Both the position numbers and the translations under genes were made by a program. Below, piece by piece: positions 51,526-63,124 of a stretch of DNA of 64,000 nucleotides (positions are counted from its first letter, which is position 1; every line of letters starts with the position of its first letter). The notes beneath the pieces are model-generated. The model searched no databases. It was not told where the DNA came from and was given only the letters and a program-made list of their open reading frames with translations. The stretch covers positions 1,798,001-1,862,000 of the forward strand of contig CP129291.1 of the NCBI GenBank assembly GCA_030437565.1, written 5' to 3'. This DNA is from Terrilactibacillus sp. S3-3 (GTDB lineage: Bacteria; Bacillota; Bacilli; Bacillales; Sporolactobacillaceae).

Positions 51526-53157
51526 TCAGGCCCTTTGCACGCGTGCATCCAAAATCTGATCGAGCTCTTCTCAGCGAGGCAGCGAGGCCCAGCCGGTTTT
51601 TAAATGCATAAAAGGTTTCACCGGCTTCTTTATGTTCTTTAAAGAACAGCAAAAAGTCTTTAAGAACAGTCGGTAAAAGGGAAGCCTCAATCTTGCCCTT
51701 CAGCCGTTCGTTAAAGTGACCGCCGTCGGACAGCGTCCCGCCGACAAAGATTTCATAGGCTTCGACCATTTTTTTTTGTCCGGCGTGCGCAGTTTCATCC
51801 CCTGAAGACCAATGTCGGCAATATGACGCTGACCGCAGGAGTTCGTGCACCCGACCATATTGATTCGGACCGGTACATCAATGTCCACTTCTTTATCTAG
51901 AAAAGCGGCGATTTTCCGCATCCTTTCTTTCGTCTCCGTCAGTGCCAGGTTGCAAAATTCATTTCCCGTGCACGACATGGCATAACCTGTAAAATGAGGC
52001 GGATTCACCCTAAATTTCTTAAAAATATCATAAGCGAGCAGCTCATCCACTTTTTCATTTGGAACATATGGAATGAAAATTTTGCGAGCTGCAGAGACGC
52101 AGTTCCCCATTCCCATAAATTCCGGCCAATCTCGCAATCTCATAAAAATCAGCGGAATGAATCCGTCCGACAGGAATGCTGATTCCGACGTAGCTGTAGC
52201 CCGCTTGTTTTTGCGGATGAACACCGTATATATAGCCGCCGTTCCATTCTTTCGTCTCATCGTGTCCGGCGGGCGGCAGCGGACCGGTCAGTTCAAAAAG
52301 CCGTTCCCGGAATTTTTCGGCGCCCCAGTCGGCGACAAGATATTTAAGCCGGGCCCGCGCTCGGCTTTTGCGGTAGCCGTCATCACGGAAAATCGTCGCC
52401 ACAGCGGCGGCAACATCTTTCGTCTGTTCCGGGCGGATAAAGACATCGAGCTGCTCGGCCAAATAAGGCTTCGCCGCCAGCCCGCCGCCGACTTTGACAT
52501 GGAACCCCTTCACCTGTTCACCGTCGATCACTTTTGTTGCCGGTGTAAAAGCCACACAATTAATTTCGGCATGACCGGGATTATGGACGCCGGCATTGAT
52601 CGATATTTTAAATTTGCGCGGCAGATTGGAGAAATCCGGATTGTCTTGGAAAAAGCGATAGACTTCATCGATAATCGGCCGCGTATCAAACAGCTCTTCA
52701 GGATCGATGCCGGCAAGCGGATTTCCCATAATATTGCGGGGCGCATCGCCTTCCGCTTCGCTCGATGTCAGCCCCACTTTTTTCAGCCTGTCGAAAACAT
52801 CGGGCAGCTGTTCAATCCGGAGCCAGTGATACTGGATCGCCTGGCGCGTCGTCAAATCCAGCACATCGCGGCCATACTCTTTCGCAATATCGGCAAATGT
52901 CACCGCCTGTTCATTCGTCATCATGCCGGACGGCGCTTTTACGCGCAGCATGAAGTTGCCTTCTTCCTGCGGCTTTTGCACGGTCAAACCCGCCCATTTA
53001 AAAAACATGTAATCTTCTTTTGGAATCGCTTCAAAACCTTCCACAGCATACCTTTTAATATCTTCAAAAATAGTCAGACCAGACCGTCTTTTTTGAGCTT
53101 TTTCAGCTCATTTTTATTCAGCTTTTCGTTATTCGCCCATATTTTTTCGTAAGCCAT
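51526..53157 (-). CDS. Ferredoxin-dependent sulfite reductase (four or more frameshifts)
   Basis: Six-electron reduction of sulfite to sulfide with siroheme and a 4Fe-4S cluster. The cluster ligands are visible as CTGNEFC and CTNSC. DLTTRQAIQYHWLRIEQLPD and GDAPRNIMGNPLAGIDPEE are typical of the nitrite/sulfite reductase half-domains. ATG 53157 (MAYEKIWANNEKLNKNEL) follows GGAGGG and overlaps cysC. Breaks near 53075, 52130, 51775 and 51575. Repaired about 543 residues. A nitrite reductase would look similar, but the operon and an upstream ferredoxin favour sulfite. Confidence 0.87.
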
Positions 53158-53158
53158 C

Positions 53159-53809
53159 TCAATCGGTCCCTCCTGTTGAATATGCCGAAGTCCGCTCCGT
53201 TTGCTTCGGGATGATTCCCTGCGCGCGTAATAAATCCACCACTTTTTCCGTGCAGGTATCCAGCGTTTCAACCGATGTATCCAGCACGAGTTCCGGTGAT
53301 TCAGGCGGCTCATACGGCGAATCAATGCCGGTAAAATCCTTCATTTTACCGGCGCGTGCTTTTTTGTACAGTCCTTTCGGATCGCGCGACTCGCAGACCT
53401 CAAGCGGACACTTGACGTAAACCTCAAAAAACTCGCCCGGCAAAACACGCGAGCGCGCCAGATCGCGATCGCTTTGAAAGGGGGAAATAAAAGCGGTCAG
53501 AACAATGGCGTTGCTGTCGACAAACAATTTGGCTACTTCGCCGATCCGGCGGATATTTTCCGTCCGATCACTTCTTTCAAAAAAACCAAGATCGCTGTTC
53601 AAACCGCTGCGGATATTATCGCCATCCAGCAAATACGTGCGAATGCCTAATTGAAACAAAGCCTGTTCCACCCGATTGGCGAGCGTCGATTTGCCCGCCC
53701 CCGAAAGGCCGGTAAACCAGACAACCGCGCTTTTATGAGCGCTTTTCGCCTGTCTGTCCGCTTTTGTTATCGTTGTTTGGTGCCATACAATGTTGCTTGA
53801 ACCTGCCAT
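53159..53809 (-). CDS. cysC: Adenylylsulfate kinase
   Basis: Phosphorylates APS to PAPS. 216 residues, intact. Walker A GLSGAGKSTLANRVEQ, then LLDGDNIRSGLNSDLGF, FISPFQSDRDLARS and KCPLEVCESRDPKGLYKKA. ATG 53809 follows GGAGGGAG. Since the CysH here looks like an APS reductase, this kinase may serve a side branch, as debated for B. subtilis. Confidence 0.94.
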   Translation of the reverse strand: MAGSSNIVWHQTTITKADRQAKSAHKSAVVWFTGLSGAGKSTLANRVEQALFQLGIRTYLLDGDNIRSGLNSDLGFFERSDRTENIRRIGEVAKLFVDSNAIVLTAFISPFQSDRDLARSRVLPGEFFEVYVKCPLEVCESRDPKGLYKKARAGKMKDFTGIDSPYEPPESPELVLDTSVETLDTCTEKVVDLLRAQGIIPKQTERTSAYSTGGTD

Positions 53810-53822
53810 GCTTCTCCCTCCT

Positions 53823-54991
53823 TTATTCCGGTACCCGGGCCGTTTGCTGCACCGTGTTTTCCGTATTTTTCAGTCCTTCAATCAGCACGCGGACAACTTC
53901 CGGGCGGCTGAACGTTTCCGGCGGCCGGATGCCGTCTCTCAGCATCGCGCGGACTTTGGTTCCCGATAAAGCCACCCTCGATGACGCGTCATGCGGACAC
54001 GTCTTGTTTGAGGCCATGCTGCCGCACGCCGTACAGTAGAAGCTATTCTCAAAAAACATCGTTTCGATATCAGTTCATCGCGGGTAAAATTGGTGAAGAT
54101 TTTCTGCGCGTCATACGGACCGTAATAATCCTTGACACCGGCATGATCACGGCCGACGATAAAGTGCGTGCAGCCGAAGTTCTTGCGGCAAATCGCGTGA
54201 AAGATCGCCTCTCTTGGTCCAGCATAGCGCATCGCCGCCGGAAAAACGGCCAATGCGGTACGTTCTTTTACATAATAGTTGTCAATCAAGACATGATAAC
54301 TGCGCATCCGGATATCAGCCGGAATGTCATCTTTTTTTGTTTCGCCGACGAGCGGATTAATGAACAAGCCGTCTACGCTCTCAAGAGCTGTCTTTTGGAT
54401 ATGTTCGTGGGCACGATGAATCGGATTTCGTGTCTGAAAGCCGACGATTGTCTGCCAGCCCCGTTCATCGAATAATTTGCGTGTTTCTTTCGGGTCAAGA
54501 TAATCTTCGGCAAATTCGGCCGGCCGCGGGGACCGCTTGAACAGCTCTATCGGCCCGGCCAGGTACACATCGCCGCGTTCAAACAGCCGTTTGACGCCGG
54601 GATGCTCGCGATCGGCCGTCTGATAAACATAACGGGCTTCTTTTTCTTTGTCCGGCCGAAATTTCCCGGTCACTGTCAGCGCCCCGTATACATCGCCCTG
54701 GTACACGAGTTTGACGCGATCGCCGACGTTTACGCCGATAGCGGTTTCTTCTGAAACAGGCAGCGTAATCGGAATGCTCCACGCCAAACCATTTTTAAGG
54801 CGCATCGTTTCCACGACAGTCCGATAATTTTCTTCATCCAAAAAACCTTCAAGCGGACTATAAGTGCCGTTCGCAATCAATTCCAGGTCGCTGAGCGCAA
54901 CCCGATCAATGATGATTGCCTGCTTCAAATCATTGCCGTTCCTGTTAAAAAATTGGCGGTTAATCAGCTTGCCGCCATGTGGTTGACTCGT
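53823..54991 (-). CDS. sat: Sulfate adenylyltransferase (one frameshift)
   Basis: ATP sulfurylase, first step of sulfate assimilation. [20 protein letters not shown] is the ATP-binding motif, and [19 protein letters not shown] the second. After a break near 54065, [20 protein letters not shown] with the Cys-rich C-terminal signature follows. ATG 54991 ([15 protein letters not shown]) has GGGAGAGAG upstream. About 390 residues. Confidence 0.93.
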
Positions 54992-55313
54992 CATACTGCT
55001 CTCTCCCTTTTGTGAAAATCTGATAATAAAACATGGCTTGCGCCTAAGTAAAAAATTTAAAGAGAAAATCCGGCCGGCCCTTACCCGGAAAAGGACGGGA
55101 CCCGCATGATCCGTTTTTATCATTAATAGCTTTGAAATAGTTGTTTAGTAGGTTTAATCAAACACTTAAACCGGAACCTCCGCTTGCACTTTCAGTTCGA
55201 GCTTTTTTCTCCATTTGCCCTTTTGTTGCCGATTCCCGAGATTTTACCCGTTCATCGCCCCCGGCGATTTTCGGGCTCGTTCTCTGCTCGCAAGATTCGA
55301 CCCGGGCCCGGCT
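54992..55313. other. 322-base gap between cysH and sat
   Basis: No sulfate permease gene (cysP) is present here, unlike B. subtilis. The sequence shows a GC-rich hairpin region (55060-55110) but no recognised riboswitch, terminator with T-run, or gene. Confidence 0.4.
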
Positions 55314-56038
55314 TTAATTATTCAAATGAAGGCCGCACTCTGTTTTGTCAAAGGCACTCCAGCGGCCGGCACGCATATCATCGCCTTCTTTGACAGGCAA
55401 TGTGCAATAGGCGCAGCCGATGCTTGGGTAATGCTGATCATGAAGCGGATTGTACGGCAAATTATTTTTTTTCACGTAATCCCATACGTCTTTCCATGTC
55501 CAGTGGATCAATGGGCAAATCTTTATCGACTGAAACTTCTCATCTTTATTGACAAACTCGACATGGACATGGCGGGACGGTGTGATTGTTCGTGCCTTAA
55601 TCCGGAAATCCAGGCCTGATAACCCGTCAGCCGCTCGGTCAGCGGCTCAATTTTGCGGAGCCGGCAGCACAGATCGGGACGCCGCTTCCAAAGCACTTCC
55701 CCGTATTTTTCCGCTTGTTCTTCCGGTGTCAGTGCCGGTTTCTGTTTGATAATATTTAGTTTTGGGTAGCGTTTTTCGACACGGCTGATGAGATCATACG
55801 TTTCTTGAAAATGAAAATCCGTATCCAAAAAGATCACCGCTGCGTCTTCTTTTATACGAGAGATCAAGTCAATCAGCACAATGCCTTCAACGCCAAAGCT
55901 GCAGGAGTAAACAATGTCCGCACCATATGTATCGTACGCCCATTGAAGCACGCCGGCAGCGCCTTTCAATTCATCATCTATTGGAAATACAGGAAGTTCC
56001 GCCGATTCCCAACGATCGTAAGTCAATCTTTCAGCCAT
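55314..56038 (-). CDS. cysH: Adenylylsulfate (APS) reductase, CysH (one frameshift)
   Basis: Reduces APS (or PAPS) to sulfite with thioredoxin. [17 protein letters not shown] is the PP-loop region, [10 protein letters not shown] and CAYCTLPV are the CC...CxxC ligands of the 4Fe-4S cluster that marks APS-reducing enzymes, and TECGLH at the C terminus holds the active-site Cys. A break near 55585 splits it. ATG 56038 follows GAGGG. About 240 residues. Confidence 0.92.
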
Positions 56039-56129
56039 TATCGGCACCCTCTTTTCTCATATCAAAACCTGCAATATGCAGATATCGTTCTCCATGCGTT
56101 TTTCAGTTATCTTATTTAAGAATCCAGGT

Positions 56130-56375
56130 TTATTTTTCGGCGAAGAAATCCCGATTCAACTGAATATATCCCTGTTCGTCCTCAGGGACTTCATCTTCCG
56201 GATAAATCGCTTCGACCGGGCAGACCGCCTCGCAAGCACCGCAGTCAATGCAGACATCCGGATCAATAAAATACATCTCTTCTCCTTCCGAAATGCAGTC
56301 AACCGGGCACGTTTCCGCGCATTCCGCTGCTTTCTCGTTTTTACAAGCTGACGTAATGACAAAAGCCACTTTCAT
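56130..56375 (-). CDS. Ferredoxin, 3Fe/4Fe-4S type
   Basis: 81 residues, intact. Two cluster motifs: CAETCPVDC near residue 19 and CIDCGACEAVCPVEAIYP near residue 43; an acidic C-terminal tail follows. It is the first gene after the S-box leader and the likely electron donor of the sulfite reductase in the same operon. GGAGGAAATGAAAG marks the start. Confidence 0.92.
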   Translation of the reverse strand: MKVAFVITSACKNEKAAECAETCPVDCISEGEEMYFIDPDVCIDCGACEAVCPVEAIYPEDEVPEDEQGYIQLNRDFFAEK

Positions 56376-56499
56376 TTCCTCCTTTTTACTCTAAACCCGC
56401 TATCTGGCGGCGGGATCACCCATCATAAAACCTTCCCGCCTTGCTTCTAAGCGATTGACATCTTTCAACCCGCGCTTTTTTTTTTCTATCAGAAAGACA

Positions 56500-56670
56500 A
56501 CAAAAAAACCCAATCCATTATGGAAAAGGTTTCGTCTTGAAAAGATGTTCCCTATCTTCCAAAATGGCTGACCATTTTGCTGCTGGAATTAGCACCTTGC
56601 AGGTATGATAATCCGCAGGTTGCCGGGCTTCATTGGGCCAGTCCCTCCGCCGCTCTTGATAGATTTTTTG
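56500..56670 (-). promoter_or_regulatory. SAM-I (S-box) riboswitch with terminator
   Basis: The minus strand reads CTATCAAGAG, then GGAGGGACTGGCCC, TGAAGCCCGGCAACC, AAGGTGCTAATTCC and finally GATAG closing P1, the canonical S-box order. A terminator (AAACCTTTTCCA...TGGATTGGGTTT plus T-run, 56502-56533) lies between aptamer and ferredoxin gene. SAM binding should switch the operon off. Confidence 0.93.
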
Positions 56671-56678
56671 CTTTTTTT

Positions 56679-56707
56679 ATTTTAATCTGAAAATGCCTTA
56701 ATGTCAA
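56679..56707 (-). promoter_or_regulatory. Sigma-A promoter of the S-box operon
   Basis: Minus strand TTGACA, 17-base spacer, TAAAAT, about 10 bases upstream of the aptamer. Confidence 0.8.
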
Positions 56708-56771
56708 CTATTTTTATATGATTTATATTGCTTAGGGGTTCTTATATCTTTTGCTGCTTTTCTACTGCCTT

Positions 56772-59503
56772 TTATTTCCGAGCATTGTGCTGCAAATAAA
56801 GATGCGCCTCGCGTCCGCCGCGTCTTCTGTTTGTTAGATGAAACCCCGACAATGAAAAAGTCGGCAGCGCCGATAATCCGATAATCAGCAGCCAATCGCG
56901 AAAACTGAGCGAAACCGTATGGAAAACCGGCTGCAACACCGGCAGATAAATAACGAGCAAAACGAGCAGGACCGACGACAGGACGGCGAATACCAGCCAT
57001 TTATTTTCAAACGGATTGCGGTGCAGAATGGAGTGGCTGCTTCGGCAATCGAAGACGTGGATCAGCTGGGCCAGACCAGGGTGGCAAAAGCAATCAATCA
57101 TCTGCGCGTGTTCAAGATGGTCAGGATCGGCATGCCGGCCGACAATAAAAGAAATAATGGTCACAAGTCCGATCAAAAAGCCGCGTGAAATCACTTTCCA
57201 GCCTAATCCCCTGGAAAATACCCCTTCGTCCGGTTTTCTCGGCGGACGCGTCATCACGTCGTCCTCAGCAGAATCCACACCAAGTGCCATCGCCGGCAAG
57301 CCATCCGTAACAAGATTTACCCAAAGAATCTGGATCGGGAGGAGCGGCAGCGGCAATGCCAAGATCATGGCGAACAGCATCACTAAAATTTCGCCCACGT
57401 TTGAAGCGAGCAAATAACGGATAAATTTACGGATGTTTTCGTAAATATTGCGTCCTTCTTCAATAGCGGCGCGGATGGTGGCGAAATTGTCATCGCTCAA
57501 AATCAGCGACGACGCTTCTTTAGCGACGTCCGTTCCCGTCTGGCCCATCGCAATGCCGATGTTGGCGGTCTTGATCGCCGGCGCATCGTTCACGCCGTCA
57601 CCCGTCATCGCGACGACATGCCCTTTCGCCTGAAGCGCTTTGACAATTTTCAGTTTATCTTCCGGAGAGACGCGTGCGTAAAAACATAAATATTCTCGAC
57701 GTCGCCAATCAATTCCGTCTCGCTCATGGCGTTCAGTGCCGAACCTTCCAGCACTTTTCCGCCGTTTGGAAGAATATTCAATTGCCTGGCAATGGCACTC
57801 GCCGTCAAAGCATGATCACCGGTAATCATCACCGTCTTGATCCCGGCTTTTTGACATTCTTTGATGCTGCTTCTCACTTCCGGACGCGGCGGGTCAATCA
57901 TGCCTTGAATCCCGATAAATGTCAGCCGGTTTTCCGCCTGCTCGGCTGTGCGGATCACATCCGATGACTTAATCGGTTTATAGGCAACGGCGATCGTCCT
58001 GAGAGCCTGCCCTCCAAGTTCAGCGATTGCTTCGTTTACTTGTTGAATATGTTCGTAATGCTTAATTTGCCTTCTTCCCCACTCGATCGTCTGGCACCTT
58101 TCCAAAAGGACATCCGGCGCGCCTTTTGTCACGACATATTTTCTTCCTCTTGCATCCTGCACAATCACACTCATCATTTTCCGTGTCGAATCAAAAGGAA
58201 ATTCTTCAATCATCCGATATTCTTTCAGCAGCTTGTCCTTCGTCAGGCCCGCTTTTTTTTCCGCTGATGAGCAGCGCCCCTTCAGTTGGATCGCCTTCAA
58301 AAAGCTCTTCGCCCGCCTTGCTTTTGACCAATGAGGCATGATTACATAAAACGGCGAAGGCCAGCAGTTTGTAGAGATTGCTGTTTTCGGCAGCGGAGAC
58401 AGGCTGCCCGTCTCTGAAAAAGTGCTCCTCCGCCTTTTTTTTTCTTCACCGGCAGCGTGTACATCAGCCCGTCCGTCCACAAGTGCGTGACTGTCATCTT
58501 ATTTTGAGTCAACGTTCCTGTCTTATCCGAGCAAATGACCGTGGCACATCCGAGTGTTTCGACTGAGGGCAGCTTTCTGACAATCGCTTTTCGCCGGATC
58601 ATTTTTTGGACGCCGAGTGCGAGTGCAATGGTAACAATGGCCGGCAAGCCTTCCGGAATGGCCGCCACCGCCAGCGAGACACCGGATAAAATCATATGAT
58701 ACAGTTCATTTCCTTGAATCACGCCCAGGACAACGACAAATGCTGTCAACGCCAGTGCAAGCACGATCAAGATTTTTCCAAGCTGTTCAAGCTTCATCTG
58801 AAGCGGCGTCGCCAGCGTCTCGGCGCTTTGTATCAAACCGGCAATTTTCCCCATTTCCGTTGACATCCCGGTATTGACGACAAGCCCTCTCCCGCTCCCT
58901 TTAGTGACCATCGTACCCATAAAAGCCATGTTTTCCTGGTCCCCAAGCGGCAGGTCCGTCCCTTCCACACGTTTTCCTGTTTTTTGAACAGGCAGCGATT
59001 CACCGGTTAACGCCGATTCTTCAATATAGAGCCCTTTCGCCTCAAGCAATCGAACATCCGCACCGACGCGACCGCTTGCTTGAGATACTGACAATGTCGC
59101 CGACGACGAGCCGTTTGGCCGGCATTGCGACCCATTCGCCCTCCCGCAGCACGGTAACGGTTGGAGCGGATAATTCTTTCAGTGCGGCCAGCGACTTTTC
59201 CGCTTTTCTTTCCTGAATGAACCCTAATATCCCGTTCATCATAATGATCAGGATAATGGCGATCGCATCCAGATACTCGCCCAGCAGGCCGGAAAGCACG
59301 GTGGCACCGATCAAGACGAGGACCATAAAATCTTTAAATTGCAGCAAAAAAACAAGCAAGGCGGACGGCTGCTTCGCTTCTTTCAACTGGTTGAAGCCAT
59401 GTGTTTCCAGCCGCCGTTCGCGCTCATCGTCGCCAATTCCCAAACTTTCATGGCTATTCGTTAATTTGACAACATCTTTAGTGGATTGCTCGTACCAATT
59501 CAC
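56772..59503 (-). CDS. yloB: P-type Ca2+-transporting ATPase, YloB-like (four or more frameshifts)
   Basis: SERCA-type P-IIA pump of about 900 residues. In order: [20 protein letters not shown] (first helices), [48 protein letters not shown] (phosphorylated Asp), [29 protein letters not shown] and [21 protein letters not shown]. It matches B. subtilis YloB block by block from memory. GTG 59503 follows GAGAGGTGG; GTG 59515 is an alternative. Breaks near 59085, 58430, 58260 and 57650, plus a compensating pair near 57090. Confidence 0.92.
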
Positions 59504-59600
59504 TCGCGGTGCCACCTCTCATACGTAATAGAATGGAAGCGAATGCCTCTTCACTTTTCTATTTATATATGATTGAACCCAAAAAATGCTAGATGATAGA

Positions 59601-59627
59601 AAAAAAATCCCTCCCAAAACGGGAAGG
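59601..59627 (-). terminator. Terminator after the methyltransferase gene
   Basis: Minus strand CCCTTCCC/GGGAGGG with loop GTTTT and a T8 run. An AGAGAC/GTCTCT hairpin lies just beside it (59636-59651). The 59516-59855 gap has no supported gene. Confidence 0.75.
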
Positions 59628-59855
59628 GGGCAGCCAGAGACAACCGTCTCTGATAGAACATACCGTATTCAAAACCGACCATTCATGGTGTGTTCGGAAG
59701 GGTGCGGCTCAAAGCCGGCGGATTAAGCCATGAACAAAATCATGACCGGTATGGATCGCGGCCAATCCATAATTGGGACAATGTTCACTCTGTAAATCAA
59801 CGCCGTTTTACCCGGCCGGACAAAGTCCCGGCGCCGCTGCAGGCGATCGCCACTG

Positions 59856-61062
59856 TTACTTTTCACAAACCAGTGTGAAAAGTTTTGGGATACCGATTTC
59901 GCTGATTTTCATATTGGGCGACTCGTCCAGACGGAGCACGCAAAGTCCCGCTTCCGCAAAAGCGGTCACCACTTCGCCGAGCGTCCATTTGCGTAAATAC
60001 ACCTTTTCCAATTCATCGCCGCCTGCGCCCGGCAAATGCTTGCTGTAAGCCACGCGGCGGGTTTCCATTGTTTTCGAAATAGTTGCCCGTCACTTTCTGT
60101 TTTTTGCCTGTCAGCGTAATCAGTTTCGTTGAGACAGGATGAAAATCTTGCAGCACCAGTCTCCCCCCCGCTTTTAACAGATCGCGGACGAGCTCCGCCA
60201 GCGGTTCCAAATCAACAAAATAATGTAAAATGCCAAGTTCCATCAATACCAAATCATAATCGGCAGTCCGCCTGTCTGCCGGCAGCTGCAGCACATCGCT
60301 GACAACATAATCAAGGTCGATCCCTAGCGCCGCGGCCGTTTCTTTGGCGTAGGCAGCGTTTTCCTCTGATATATCCACCACTGTCGCCGATGCGCCGAGC
60401 AGCGCCAGCGCCAAAGCCTTCCCGCCGTGCGAGCCAAGCAGATTGATCACTTTTTTACCTTTGATATCGCCGAGATAAGGCGCGAGCTGGGCGATGCGGC
60501 CATTCGGGTCGCGCCGCAATTTTTCGGCCGCTTCCGCCGGCGTTCCAAACCGCTCGATCCAAGCCTGATAGGCCTCCTGATTCCAGGCCGCACCGTTTTG
60601 CCGCGTGTTGGCCTGCTGCAATTCTGAAAGCCGTTTCTTAATCGCCTGCCGGACGCTGTCGTCTTTGTCCAGTGTCCGCAAATAGCTGTCGAATGCCTTC
60701 ACCCAAAGCGTATATCCGCCGGCGTCGATCGCCAGCCGATCGGGATCGGTCCGGACGACGGCCCGATAGTAGCCTATGATCGTTACTGCCGCTCCTTCAA
60801 TGGCAAAATCGAACGATGCATGTTCTTTTCCATGCTGAATGATATCACTCGGCTCGTAGCCGCTGAATATCATTTTCGCCTTCTCCAGCAAATCCCATTG
60901 AACAGAAAAACGAATGGTTGGCTTATCCGCAAGCCGAACCCCCTGAGCAAAGAGCGCCGCCGTTCCCTCCAATGTATAAGGAATGCCGGCCTGATCGAGC
61001 AAACTGGCCGCTGATAAAATCGCTTGCCATACTGTTTCATCTTGATGCCGATAATCTGTCAC
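59856..61062 (-). CDS. SAM-dependent methyltransferase with N-terminal nucleotidyltransferase-like domain (one frameshift)
   Basis: Residues 1-150 (AILSAASLLDQAGIPYTLEG..., SFDFAIEGAAVTIIGYYR) look like the sugar/nucleotidyl-transferase-like module seen in some Bacillus methyltransferases. Residues about 200-400 are class I methyltransferase: KKVINLLGSHGGKALALALLGA (motif I) and DLVLMELGILHYFVD. A break near 60060 precedes RRVAYSKHLPG and the end KISEIGIPKLFTLVCEK. About 402 residues; substrate unknown. Confidence 0.78.
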
Positions 61063-61233
61063 TGTTCCGTCCCTTGCTGTCTATTAAACATGATGTTTTT
61101 ATATCAAAAAAACTTGCCAAGCTTTTTATGTATATAGACGATTATAAGCGAAAGGCGTACTAAATGCCATTTGCCGGGGGAAATGCCGCAGATTTTTCCT
61201 CAATATGAAAATGTTGAATTTAAGACTTTGAAA

Positions 61234-61701
61234 TCAAGGGATATCACGGAGAATTTCGTTCAGCCTTTCTTCTGATACGACTTTTATCCCGTTTTTTTTC
61301 TAACATCGCCGCTGTCACGCCTGTTCCTTCAATTTTTTTACCTTTAAATTCACCATCGTAAATTTGCCGGCTTCCACATGAAGGACTGTATTCCTTGAGT
61401 ACGACGGCGGAGGCATGAAGTGCTTTCACTTTTTCTAAAGTTAAACGGGCACCTTTGATGTACTGGTCCGTAACGTCCCTGCCCGATTTTGTCACCACCC
61501 TTGCCGTTCCCTTAAGCACGTTTTTCCCGTCACCGCCGATAATTTCGGCAGGCTCCCTGGGGGTTAAAAACCGCCCAATAGTTCCGGACATACAGAGACC
61601 GCTTTTCCCTCATCAATCAGCTGTTTGATTCGATTATCCAAACAATGCGATTCATTATACCTTACCGCCAATCCGGCAAGGCAAGCACTCACGACAATCA
61701 T
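61234..61701 (-). CDS. DUF523 family protein (two frameshifts)
   Basis: About 155 residues. MIVVSACLAGLAVRYNES opens the protein with the family Cys, VSVCPELLGG precedes a break near 61570, then TPREPAEIIGG and LKEYSPSCGSRQIYDG with the conserved SPSCG motif; the last break is in an A8 run near 61295. Cys positions suggest a metal or cluster site; the role is unknown. Confidence 0.82.
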
Positions 61702-61884
61702 GATCTTCCCTCCATTATCCGGCCTCTTTGTATATTTGACCCCTATGACGACAGAATGTTCCGCTTCTCATCATTTTATTCACTTTTAAGTGCGGGCAAA
61801 ATCGTCACTCCGTTTGGATCGACGTTGTTTTCAAGATTGACGTTTCGAAAGCTTTCCCGTCGTGTGACTTGAACAGATTGATTA

Positions 61885-61936
61885 CTAAAAAACAAGCACC
61901 AATACTGTTCTATCGCACAGTATCGGTGCTTGTTTC
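61885..61936. terminator. Terminator of alaT (bidirectional stem)
   Basis: AACAAGCACCAATACTG and CAGTATCGGTGCTTGTT pair over 17 bases with one wobble; a T6 run follows on the minus strand. Confidence 0.88.
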
Positions 61937-61948
61937 AATCAAACCTAC

Positions 61949-63124
61949 TTACAGGTTCGCGACGAATCGTTTCATTCGTGTCATCGCTTCCTGGAGCTGG
62001 GTCATCGACGTCGCATACGAGCAGCGTACATGTCCCTCTCCTCCGTCACCAAACGCTTCACCCGGCACGACAACCACCACCTTCTCGGTCTGAAGCAGGC
62101 GTTTGGCAAACTCTTCCGAACTGAGACCGGTCGATTCAACGGACGGGAATGTATAGAAAGCGCCTTCCGGTTTGTGGCAGTCCAATCCCATCTCATTCAA
62201 AGACTGAACGATAAAATTGCGCCGCTGCCGATAACTTTTTCGCATATTAGCAATGTCTTCCCGGCCGTTTTTCAGTCCTTCAAGCCCCGCATGCTGGGCC
62301 ATCGTCGAAGCGCACATAATCGCGTATTGATGAATTTTAAGAATGCCCTCAATAATATCTTCCGGCGGCGCACACACAAACCCGAGCCGCCAGCCGGTCA
62401 TCGCCAAATCCTTGGAAAAACCGCTGAACAGTATCGTCCGCTCACGCATCCCATCGATCGCGGCGAAACTGGTATATAAATCGTCGTAAACGAGTTCGGC
62501 ATAGATTTCATCGGATCAAATAAAATCAGCAGATCATGTTTTTTGGCCACCTCGGCAATGCGGATCATTTCCTCCTTGCTCAGCATCGATCCGGTCGGGT
62601 TGTTCGGCGAACAGATCATGATCGCTTTCGTCCTGTTCGTGATCGCCTGCTCCAATTGTTCCGGCAGGACCTTGAACTGATTTTCTTTAAGAGCCTGAAC
62701 GCTGACAGGAACCCCTCCGGCAAGCGTGACAAGTGGACCGTATGAAACAAAACAAGGTTCGACAACCAGCACTTCGTCACCCGGATTGAGAATCGCCCGC
62801 AGCGCAATATCGATCGCCTCACTCGCGCCGACGGTCACAACGATCTCTGAGTCCGGATTGTAATTGACACAAAAATAATTGTCCATGTATTTAGCGATTT
62901 CTTCCCGTAATTCAGGGAGTCCTGCATTCGCCGTGTAGGACGTGTATCCGTTTTCCAGGGAACGAATGGCCGCCTCCCGGACGTTCCACGGCGTCACAAA
63001 ATCCGGCTCACCGACGCCAAGGGAAATTACACCGGTCATTCCGGCCGTCGCATCGAAAAACTTTCGGATACCAAGGCTTCAAATCCCGGACATGTTTGGC
63101 TAAATAACTGGTTTTCAGCTCCAT
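61949..63124 (-). CDS. alaT: Class I aminotransferase, AlaT/PatA-like (three frameshifts)
   Basis: PLP enzyme of about 390 resid. The blocks are VISLGVGEPDFVTPWNVREA, TSYTANAGLPELREEIA, CSPNNPTGSMLSKEEM, and SGFSKDLAMTGWRLGF, which holds the PLP Lys. Breaks near 63065, 62510 and 62445. ATG 63124 overlaps the regulator stop as TGATG. B. subtilis has the same Lrp-aminotransferase pair (alaR-alaT), so alanine transaminase is the best guess; acetyl-diaminopimelate or methionine aminotransferase are alternatives. Confidence 0.87.

Noticed and set aside
59500..59520. GGTGGCACCGCG, identical to the T-box antiterminator core, at the start of the Ca2+ ATPase gene
   Set aside because: No specifier-loop stems upstream and no terminator downstream; the sequence overlaps the ribosome site and first codons, so I take it as coincidence.
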